A stretch of 64,000 nucleotides of DNA from Excoecaria cochinchinensis. Taxonomy: Eukaryota; Streptophyta; Magnoliopsida; Malpighiales; Euphorbiaceae. The notes below the pieces were generated by a model. The model worked only from the letters and a program-made list of their open reading frames with translations. It did not search any database and was not told the DNA's origin. Of this stretch, positions 46,489 to 56,106 are shown in pieces; position 1 is the first letter of the stretch; the number at the start of each line of letters is the position of its first letter. Where the stretch lies: contig CANTUQ010000119.1 in assembly GCA_947683425.1 (NCBI GenBank), positions 5,791,001 to 5,855,000 on the forward strand, in the 5' to 3' direction. The position numbers and the translations under genes are program-made.

Positions 46489-48676
46489 CTAGAAAGGTGG
46501 ATAATCTCCAATCTCTTCATCAGGGTCCTTATCGTCGGATATGTGGACGGGCTGAGGTGGCGACTGAGGCTGAGGCTGAGGCCGCGGCTGGGTCGGTGGT
46601 CAAGGCTGAGACTGAGGCCTGGAGGTAGAGGGTCCAGCTCCTGAAGTAGAAGGACCTGCCGCTGCTGGGCTCTGAGATGCCCATATATCCACCATCAGCT
46701 CAAGCCTGGGAGGAATCGCCACTGGCACAGACGATGGCTGCGGTCTCCCTGAACCCTACTGTTGGAACTGTACCTGGGCGTATCCATCAAAGAAGGGCTG
46801 GGCACACTCCGTCATGAAGCATAAGGTATCTGTGACCATCCCTCCTAGCTCTCTGAAGGCTCTACTCAGCTGGCGAGTCTGATTTGCAGAAGTAGTACTC
46901 ATACCTCCCAACCTCTGCTCAGTCTGCTCGCGAAAATCCCGGACATACCGAGTCATAGGGTGGATAGCCCCATCTATCGCCTGCACTGTCGAACGGAGAG
47001 CATCCATCGACTCCTGTATCATCTGGAGGGTCATGTCCACCACCCTGAGCTGCCTCATCCTGGGAGGTCCTCACCTCCTGTCTCAGCTGGTCTACCATCC
47101 TCTCCTGTTGCTCTGCCATCTGCCTAAGGAGCCCAGCATACTCCTGCTTCAACTGATCAATGGCCCTAGCTTGCTCCTGGATCAGTCCCTACTGCTGGTC
47201 CAGCCTCTCTGTCAGAACTCTATCTCTCTCCTCAATCCCAACAAGGAGGGCCCTATCCCTCTCCTATTGTCTGCACTTGAAAGCTGCAAGCGTGGAGACT
47301 ATAAGCTCAAAGATGTCTGGCTACGGCACTGCTGGAGGTGGAACCGGCTCTGATGACTGTCCCGGAGGCGGAGCTGTGGAGGTGGATGCCCCCGGATCTC
47401 CTCTAGTGTAGGGGTGAAATCTAGGTGAAGGCCGGAGAGAAGTCCTCTGAACCCTCGAAGCCGGAGAAGGAGGGAGACCATGTGCCCCCGATGTCGGCTG
47501 TGCTCTTGATGTTGGAGAAGTGCCGAACAACTTCTCCATGGTGAACTCCATCCCCATATCGGAAGGAGTCCGAAGTTGCTCCTCATACTGCTGCGGGGAA
47601 GGAGGCTGGACCTCCTGAGAAATCCCATACTGGGGAGGCTAGACCTCTTGATGCTGTGGCTATGAAGACTGGCCCTCCTGATACTGCCCAAACTGGGGAG
47701 GCTGGACCTCCTGATGCTGTGGCTGCTCCTCAGGCTGCGGTGGTACTGGCACCTCGCCCTCGGGCTGCTCCTGAGCCGGGACTAAGGATGGAAGATTGAA
47801 GGCCCGCCGGGTCTCATGTATAGTAAGGAGCCTGAAGGCCTCGGCCTGTCCTGGGATCTGCAGCACCATCCCCATCTGTACCGCGGCAGGGACGTCCAGA
47901 TAGATGCTCTCATCCAAAGCACCCTGAAGCCTATCCGGAGCAACTCCAAATCTCAACAGCAGGCGAGTGATGACCCCTCCAACCATCACCGATGGGGCTG
48001 TCCCCTTGGAAACTCTGGCCATGTTGGTCAGTATCTCATGGCTAATATCGAGGCGCCGACCCATCATCATAGCCCAAATGCTCCAAATCTCGGCCGTGTT
48101 AAGCGACCCCGGGTTGCTGGCCCGTCTAAGATACAAACTGGAAAGCACCCTGTGTAGATACCGAAGCGCCTGCGATATCAAGACTGTGCTCTTCGCCGTA
48201 TCATGGTCATACGACACTCTGGGCAGAGCGATAACAGCCCAATGGTCCCGTCTGACTACCCTCTGAGGTACCATAACATCCTGACCGTGCGGCAAACCCA
48301 TGGCCTGCGTGAACCTCTACCGCGTGATGCTGAAATGATCACCGTCAAACCAAAACTGAACCACTTCGGGCTCTATACTGGATCTCTGGAACCCCCCGTA
48401 GTGGAAAGTGGCTAACACCTGTCGCACTGCCTCGGGATATGTGGGGAATGATGGCGCCATAAACTCGGTCCAACCCGCTCCTGCGACCAGAATATCTACC
48501 TCATTTGCCATCACTAGAGCCTCTAGGAATGGTCTAGAAACGAAATGGCTGGCCCGGAACTCTACTCGAGCCAAGACTACATATCTCAGCCAAGCCTCCG
48601 GAGTCATCCACGCGGGAGCCTGGGGCTCATCCTGTCCATGGGGGACTCGTCTGCGTGGTGGCCTCCTATAAAGCAA
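46489..48676 (-). pseudogene. ATHILA-ORF1-like accessory gene of element F (broken)
   Basis: Minus strand, about 48676 to a TAG at 46489-46491 after DKDPDEEIGDYPPF. The N-terminal half resembles the plant ATHILA ORF-1 family: PTYPEAVRQVLATF, VQFWFDGDHFSI, FTQAMGLP, ALRYLHRVLSS, TAEIWSIWAM and VGGVITRLLLRFG. Then comes a Gln/Pro/Glu-rich stretch (QPEEQPQHQEVQPPQ), a coiled-coil-like Gln/Glu-rich part (QEYAGLLRQMAEQQERM) and a Pro/Gln tail. Several stops and frame changes (for example at 48301-48317 and near 47660) break it. Function unknown; family match from memory. It has the same orientation as pol but is separated from it by the antisense gene. Confidence 0.65.
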
Positions 48677-49975
48677 TAGACAATTTAGTAATAGTAAATG
48701 ATAAGAGAACGATAATATCTCAGTAGAGACGCGTCTTAAACCTCTTGGGTAAGGAGGCTAGAAGGAAAATACGAGATACATTTTGCATCTCGAAAAACAA
48801 AAGGAATTATCAATAATACAAATAAAAAATTGGGCAGCACCCTGGCAAGGGAATGCCCCACCTCCTGCGCAAAACAATACAACAGGCCTCAGGCCTTCAA
48901 CCAGAACAGAGAATGTTGACTAAAATTTGGACAACATCCTGGCAAAGATGTGCCCCAAAACAAGAAAATTTTCCTAACTAGGGACAAGCATTGGCCTCAA
49001 CAACCTGGTATGCATAAATTGATAATATAGTGCCATAAAAGAAGTAAATAAATAAAAAAATGGGTAGAACCCCGGCAAGGGTGTGCCCCACTTCCTGCAT
49101 AAAAGAATAATAAAAACAGGCCTCAGGCCCCAACAGTCACAATATTTATGCTTTTGAAATCATACATATGGGCAATAAATCTTACTCTAAATATGCAAAA
49201 AAACAATTATTCAAGGCCCTATATCGATCTAATCTAAAAGGTAAAGGCTTTAATTAAACTAAATGAACTAAATATACTAAAAATAGGAAAGTTAAATATT
49301 CGTGCCAAAAATAAATATTTACTAGGAAAACGGGCAGCATTTTAGCACTACCTTATATTAACATTACTAGGAAGAACCAAAAATAGAGATAAATATAAAG
49401 AAAGAAAATAGGGAAAGTAATAAAATTTAACTTACTTAAAGAAAGAAAGGAAAGAATAAATTATTTACTAACCTGAATTGTAGAAAATCGAAGAAGAGGA
49501 ATGAAAAATGTAGAAAAACAGGTCCTGGTTGATACACAACAATACAAGAATCACAAAAAAGCACTAAAAATGCAAAAATATGAAGAAAAGGGGAAGAAAA
49601 CAACAAAAAACCGTCAAAGGCGTCGGTTATGGGAAGAGGAGAGGAGAAAAAATTGTTGCCCTGTCGGCCACTGGTCACATATATAGATTTAGTGACCGAC
49701 GGGCAGACTGCCTCCAAGAGCGACCGGCGGCTTTGCCGTTTGTCGTTCTGAATCCAACATTTAATGCAAAATTAAATGTGCGTGGGTGATGACGTCATAA
49801 AAACGTATGAAGATGCATGCATATTGGCAGGTGGACAACGACCGACGGGCAGGCCGCCCATTCTTAGGCACGGGTAGGCCGTCGTTGGAGCTTTTCTACA
49901 AATTTCAAGATTTTTCTGAACTTTTCAACTTCTTCTGCTTCTTATCCATTGTTTTTAACTTTAGACTTGGCAAAA
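48677..49975. promoter_or_regulatory. Divergent spacer between the two accessory genes of F
   Basis: The two genes are head to head, so this 1.3 kb must hold both promoters. At 49680-49685 a TATATA faces the minus-strand gene. Next to it are GACCGACGGGCAG (about 49694), GAGCGACCGGCGG and, at about 49840-49883, ACCGACGGGCAGGCC and GGCCGTCG: the same word as the LTR promoters. TGACGTCA, a bZIP-type palindrome, is at 49790-49797. The part nearer 48820-49140 has three diverged copies of a GGCAAGGG.TGCCCCAC...GGCCTCAGGCC unit. Confidence 0.6.
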
Positions 49976-51311
49976 TGTCATTTTCTTCTATTCAAAAGAT
50001 GTACCAAATTCTGGATGATTCTCACACTTGGGAAAATAATATGCTCAGTCCCCTGTCTGGGCCTAAAATTTCTATGCCGGGTTAAAATAGACCACCTCCT
50101 GTTAGCTGCAACCCATTTCTGGAACCCTCGATTTCACGTTTTCAAATTCACCTACCAGGAACTTTGCCCCCTGCCCGAAGAGCTAGCTGCCATTGCCGAA
50201 GAACGGTATCCTATCAATACTCACCCTTGCATTCCCCTGTACGACCTAGTCCAATCCCGAGACATCGCCCTTTCTTTGGGCTTACCTCCTTCTGAAGTTG
50301 ATCAATTGGTTCCGCAAGGCTTTATATTTTCTATGGAACCATTGATCGAGGCGCTGGACAGATTCACCGATGTCCCAACCTACCAAGTAAGCATTATTTT
50401 CTTATTTGGCATGGTAAGATTTCTGGCTGTGAGCTTAGAGGATTTGGTTGGTGATCCCTATCTATTTGGAATTCTGGATGGTTTTCACCGTGGGCTGACC
50501 CCCTTTCCCATCATTCTGGCCGAGACTATCCTAGGCTTGGATTCGGTCCATTCTGGATCTTCTTCTACGTTCGTCGGGAGCCCTCTCTTACTTCAGGTAT
50601 GTCATTGTTTTAAAGGTAGTGCGTCCCTTGTGGATTTTCGCACTAGCTTTTCTTAGCGGGAAGTGCGCCCTTTCGGGTTTTCACACAACTCTTTGCCTAA
50701 TTTTTGCCTGAAGTAAATCCTACTTACCCCAGCGGTTTTTTTTTGTTATTTTTTTTGTTGTTTTTTTTGTTGTTTTTTTTTTTCAGATTTGGCTGCAAGA
50801 GAAGCTGAAAATGTTGTCAGAGCCACCTCCCCGAGTCATTGCACAATACTCGCCGAGGCACTTTCTCCCGCGCTAACGACTGTATACACTTTTATCTCCT
50901 GATGAGGGCATCGCCAGATTTGGAAAGATATCAGATGATGACATCCGCTTTATGGTTGCTTGGCTTCCTCTCCCACATGCAGTCGTTGACGGGTCTTCAG
51001 GGTGTGTTCCCCTCTGTGGGCTTCATCAGGCCACTTTCTATATTACGGCCCGGTGCACTCGTCAGCTTGGGATGACCCAAGACATGTTGAGAGTCCCATT
51101 GTCTTTCCGGAGAGGAACCTTTTCCATCGCCTTTGCCTCCAGCTACCATGAGCTATGGAACCGGCTTCCTGTGAAAACATTTATACCCTGATTTGGAGTT
51201 CATTCCACGGCTTCCACCAGCGAGTACAAGCGATGGGTTGTTAGTTCAGCTTCTGATAATAGGACACGAGGGCTTAAGCATCTGGCTGGCGAGAGTGGCG
51301 GTAGTGCTTAG
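49976..51311 (+). pseudogene. Antisense accessory gene of element F, DUF7745/plant-mobile-domain-like (with intron, broken)
   Basis: Plus strand, opposite to the pol of F. Likely start ATG 49976 (MSFSSIQKMYQILDD). A frame change between 50060 and 50090 leads into HFWNPRFHVFKFTYQELCPLPEEL and LFGILDGFHRGLTPFP to 50596. Intron 50597-50786 has a GTATGT donor and a long poly-T with CAG acceptor. Exon 2 starts IWLQEKLKM and meets TAA near 50874 (CGCTAACGA, where B has CGCCAACGA), but similarity runs on to TAG 51309-51311. Two independent copies (B, F) keep the same intron, so the gene was real. Possible role: an anti-silencing or host-interaction factor, a guess only. Confidence 0.65.
50597..50786 (+). 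other. Spliceosomal-type intron in the antisense gene of F
   Basis: CTTCAG|GTATGTCATTG donor, T-rich tract and TTTCAG|ATTTGG acceptor. The equivalent intron in B is 21421-21591, with the same borders and a variable poly-T. Confidence 0.65.
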
Positions 51312-51702
51312 CTTAGATTAAATATGTATATCTTTTAAATGTTATTCCTTTCAAAACAGAACTAAAGAATGATGAAAATGAAAAGAACAATCCTCATTTT
51401 ATTTCACAGAATTATATACCTTTCCATAAAATTTCTATATACATGATCAGTATTTGCTATGGATTCAACTATGCAAACTACATTAATACATGAAACCGAA
51501 TTTTGCGAGCATCAGAAATCCTGTTACCAATCGGCCCTCTCGGGTTTTCTCGATTGGACATTTTCTCTCATGCCTCTAATTTTTGCACAGGATGCCTTTT
51601 TTCGGTTTTCACCCTGTCGAGGTGCCAAATTTTAGCAAGGCCGCCTTTTTTCGATTTTCAACCCGCGGGGCATTTTATTCTCTTCTTTTTCTCTTATTAT
51701 CT
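51312..51702 (-). other. Spacer between pol and antisense gene of element F
   Basis: Noncoding, nearly identical to B 22117-22495. Converging transcripts would end here. Confidence 0.55.
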
Positions 51703-54700
51703 TTAGCCATGGAACCTTTTGAGTCTATCTATGTTCACTAGTTCCTTGAATTCATTGCCGTCGCTATCTGATAAAATTACGGCTCCCTTTGACAATAGCT
51801 TTTTGAGAATGAAAGGCCCTTCCCAGGTAGGTCTGAATTTTCCCCGGATGTCTGGTGCTCCCGGTCTCATCTGCTTAAACACCAAGTCCCCCTCCTTTAA
51901 AGGATGTTTCTTAACTTTCTTTCCGAATGTTCGAGCTAGCCTCTTCTGATAGATTTGGTTATGGTAGTAGGCTCTTAATCTATTCTCATCCAGCAAGTTT
52001 AAATACTGCAGCCTTTGCTGAGCCCACTCAGTCTCGGGGATCTGAACTTCCATGACTACTCTTAACGATCTAAGCTCTATCTCAACCAGCAACACCGCCT
52101 CTATCCCATACACCAGAGAATATGGCGTGGCTCCTGTGGATATTCTCACCATTGTCTGATAACCCCAGAGTGCGAAGGGCAGCTTCTCCGCCCAATCTTT
52201 GTAGGTTTGGACCATTTTGGCCAATATTTTCTTAATGTTCTTATTAGCAGCCTACACAGCTCTGTTGGCCTGTGGACAATATGGAGAAGACTTGTGGTGT
52301 TCAATTCCATATCTCTCTAATAGCTTCCTGGTTTCTCCCATAAACTGTACGCCATTATCTGACACCACATGATGTGGAAGGCCATATCTACAGATCAGAT
52401 TCTTCTCAATAAACTTGGCCATGTCTCTCGCATCAATCTTCTTGAAAGATTCTGCCTCTACCCACTTAGTAAAGTAATCAATGGCGACTATGATGTATCT
52501 ATGTCCATTGGAGGCTGTGGGTCAGATCTCCCCGATGATATCTATAACCCAGGTGGCAAACGGCCCAGGCGACGTTAAGCTATGCAGTTCTGACACAGGC
52601 AAATGCCTTAAGTCTGCGTATTGTTGGCACAGCTGGCATTGTTTTGCAAACTTTGAACAGTTATTATCCATTGTAAGCCAGTAAAACCCTTGTCTCATGA
52701 TTTTCTTGGCCAGTGTCAAACCATTCATATGGGGTCCACATACACCTGCGTGAGTTTCCTCCATCATCCTCCGGGCTTCTTTCTGATTCAAACATCTCAA
52801 TTGAATGCCATCGGCCTGCCTTTTATACAACACCCCATCTATACACATAAACTGAATGGACAGCTTGAGAATTAACCTCTGGTCCTTCTCAGTAGCCTCC
52901 TCTGGAAAAATAATGTTCTCTAGATAGTTCATGATATCATGGTACCATGGCTTCCTATCCGCTACCTCGACTTCCGCTACTGACTGTGATTAGAAACTGG
53001 GCCTATCTGAGCTAGAAATCAATATGGGTCTCATAATCACTCCTTTCGGATTGTCCCACATTGACACCAAAGTAGCAAGGGCATCAGTTAATTGATTCTC
53101 CTCTCTTGGAATGAAACAAAATGTGCATACCTCAAATTGGCTACTTAGACCTTTCAAATGCTGGATGTAGGGCATCAATCTTTCTTCTTTAACTGCCCAT
53201 TCACCTCGGATCTGGTTGATTACGAGGGAAGAGTCCCCGAACACCTCAACAGTCTTCGCCTCCAAGGCTAACAAAGCTTCCAATCCAAAAATACATGCTT
53301 CATATTCAGCCTCGTTGTTGGTAGCCTAAAACCTTAGTTTTCTGGCCAAAGGGAGCTTCTCATTTTCCGGGGTCGTTAAGATAACTCCTACTCCCGCCCC
53401 TTTGCTGTTCACGGCCGGATCAAAATGCAATTGACATCCCTGAATTGTAATAGCTGCTATATCCTTGTCTGGGAAATTGAATTCGTAGGTGTCTCCTTGA
53501 ATCGGGTGCTCGGCTAGGAACTCAGCCACTGCTCGCCCCTTGATAGTTTTCCTTGTGTCATATTCCACATCAAATTCCTGCACCAACAATAACCATCTGC
53601 CCATCTTTCCTAGCAAGGATGGTGCTTCCTGTAAATACCTCAAAGGATTCTGCTTTGCTACCGCCTGCACCTTGTATGAGTGGAAGTAATGCCTTAACTT
53701 CTTTGAAGCCCAGATAACGGCCAGAGAAATCTTTTCTACCTCGACATACTTGATTTTATACTCCAAGAACTTCTTGCTGAGATAGTAAATGGAAAACCCT
53801 ATCCGAACTCATCCTCTTGAGCCATCATGGCGCCCACAGAGCTGTCTTCTATGGCCAAGTACAGAATTAGAGGCTTGTTTGGCTGCGGCGGCCTCAACAT
53901 AGGTGGATACAATAGGTATTCTCGGATGGCGTCAAAAGCCTTTTGATAATCCTCATTCCACACCACTGGTTGATTTTTCCTTAGAAGCTTGAAAATCGGT
54001 TCGCAGATTGAAGTCAGCTTGGCAATGAACCTGCTGACATATTGCAACTTGCCCAAGAAGCTTCTCATGTCCTTTTCCTTCTGAGGCACCAGCATCTCCC
54101 TGATAGATTTAACCTTGTCTGGGTCAATTTCGATACCTCGCTGACTGACCACATGCCCTAATAACTTCCCTGAGGTCACCCCGAAAATACATTTCTTCGG
54201 ATTCAGTCGCAAGTCATACTTCTCTATTCTCGTAAAGAACTTCTCCAATGCTTCGAAATGACCCTCTCTGGTGGTAGACTTAATCATCATGTTGTCTACG
54301 TACACTTCCACCTCCTTATGGATCAAGTTGCTCAAAATCTTTGTCGCTATTCTCTGGTATGTAGCCCCTGTATTCTTCAGACTAAAAGGCATCACTCGAT
54401 AGGCATACATCCCCCATTCAGTAATGAAAGCCGTCTTGATTCTGTTGATTATTTTGTTTAGAATCTGATTATATCCCGCATAGCCATCCACGAAGCTGTA
54501 CATTGCACAGGCAGCGGCACTGTCTATTAGCACGTCTATGTGCGGCAACGGGAAATCATCCTTTGGACAGGCTTTATTCAAATCTCGGTAGTCAACGCAT
54601 ACTCTTGCTTTCCCGTTCTTCTTGGCCATGGGCACTATATTAGCTAACCATGTGGGATATTGGACCTCTACCAAGAACTTAGCTTCAATCTGCTGCCGGA

Positions 54701-54900
54701 TTTCCTCCTTTAGCTTATCCGCCCACTCTGGTCTGAGTCTTCTCATCTTCTGTCTCACGGGCTTATAACCCGGATATGTAGGGATAGCATGCTCTGCAAC
54801 GTTTCGATCTACGCCCGGCATATCTTTATAGGTCCAGGCAAAAACTTTTTCATGTTTTTTGAGCATTCTCTCAAATTTTTCCTTTCCTCAGGAGTTATAT
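51703..54900 (-). pseudogene. pol of element F (reverse transcriptase to integrase, broken)
   Basis: From about 54900 to the stop at 51703. Reverse transcriptase reads YVDN, not YVDD (codon 54291-54293), which removes a metal-binding aspartate. RNase H, second RNase H-like domain, integrase HHCC and core, and the C-terminal tail NIDRLKRFHG follow. Breaks: a one-base loss near 53797, TAG near 53329, TAG near 52992, TGA at 52522-52524 and TAG near 52251. The rest is almost the same as B. Confidence 0.87.
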
Positions 54901-55321
54901 CCGATGCTATCAAAATTTCTTTTGGGTTTTCCAAGGTTCCAAGATTAAATGGAGTTGCATCAGAGGAATCAATATCAAATATGAATGGAGTGTGATCATG
55001 ATCATGCATATGGAAATTATCAGAAACATCACACAAGTAAGCGAAATCATTCATATCATTAATGAAATTATGATTGTTATTTACATCATTAATAGTTCAG
55101 GAACGAAAACACATTCTAAGCTAGTCTCCTCCTCCGCTCCTGCTATCCTTGCTTCAGCATTCGTGGATGATTCCGCGTCATCTGGATTCTTCAGGGGTTT
55201 TATCTCTTGAGCTACTTTCTCCATCTTCTCCTTCCCCTTAATATGAGTGCTTAGCATGGCTTCATTTACCACTTCCTCAGGCTCTTGTCCGTCCCAAACA
55301 ATCTGGTTGGTTAAGACTTCT
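54901..55321 (-). pseudogene. Protease-reverse transcriptase linker of element F, cut by element E
   Basis: Acidic linker (SDITPEERKNL, DFAYLCDVSDNF, PDDAESSTNAEARIAGAEEE) with a frame change near 55090. At 55321/55322 the LTR of E begins. Expected protease and gag lie beyond the window. Confidence 0.7.
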
Positions 55322-55575
55322 TGTAGACACCGGGTCCTGAGTCAGCCTAGATCGAAGTTACCCAATGATGATAATTGCCTTCACAGGCTTAAAAGGTTAA
55401 AGGTGATGATTTTCTCGTCAAATTTGCATTTTAGAGTGAAAATTAGAAAATAATAAAAAAAAAGATTTAAAAAATAAATTTTGAAAAATGGGGACTTAAA
55501 ATTATGGTGTTTTTAGTCAATTTAAAATTTAAAAAAATAGAAAAAAAAAATAAAAAAATAAAAAAATTTTTTCGG

Positions 55576-55875
55576 ACCGCGAGTGTCGGGCGCGGCAGCG
55601 CGGGCGCCCAGCTCGCAGGCGCCAGGCGCCCAGCACGCCGACGCCCAGGCGCCCAGCGCGCTGGGCGCGATTTAGCGACGCGCGGCGTCGCCAATGCTGC
55701 GCGTCGCTAAAAAGCGACGCGCAGCGTTGCGCGCTGCGCGCCGCACCGCTCGCCTCTTCGCGCGATTCCCGCGCGAAGCTCGGGCGGGAATCGCGCGCCT
55801 CGCCGCGTGAGTGCCCGTCGCTCTATAGCGACGGGCGGTGTCCTCTGTGGCGACGGCCTCCTGGCCGTCGGTACA
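55576..55875. repeat. Hyper-palindromic GC-rich block of LTR E
   Basis: Perfect 20-bp palindrome at 55649-55668 (GCGCCCAGCG and its complement). Inverted arms TTTAGCGACGCGC 55671-55683 with 55699-55711. Arms GCGCGATTCCCGC 55760-55772 with 55784-55796. Ten-base arms GCCCGTCGCT 55813-55822 with 55827-55836 around a four-base loop. It ends with GGCGACGGCC and GGCCGTCGG. The Ala/Arg-rich reading frames here are composition artefacts. Confidence 0.88.
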
Positions 55876-56096
55876 GGGTCTGATACCCTTTTCCTCTTTT
55901 TCAGCCTTTTTTCCGATTTTTTCACCCAAAAATCCGTTTTTTATCCCATTTTTTTGGGGTTTTTGACTTCAAATTAAATTCTAAAATATTTTTTTAGGTA
56001 ATTAAATAATAAAACTTGATTTTATCATTAAAAATAAAATAATTTTGGGTTAAAATAGGTTTTTTCCTTAATTAAATTAGGGCAACCTATTTTATC

Positions 56097-56106
56097 CTAT
56101 AAATAG
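56097..56106 (+). promoter_or_regulatory. TATA box of LTR E
   Basis: CTATAAATAG, about 220 bp downstream of the palindromic block. Confidence 0.65.

Larger units (their letters stand above)
43159..55321 (-). mobile_element. Element F: Tat-lineage Ty3/gypsy element with two accessory genes (left part)
   Basis: Minus strand. The 3' LTR (43159-45384), polypurine tract, tandem array, ATHILA-ORF1-like gene, divergent spacer, antisense DUF7745-like gene and pol are in the window. The gag side is cut off by insertion of E at 55322 and lies beyond the end. Gene content on the minus strand: pol, then accessory genes, then LTR. Confidence 0.88.

Noticed and set aside
55467..55929. Ala/Arg-rich open frames
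   Set aside because: Caused by extreme GC content and inverted repeats of LTR E.
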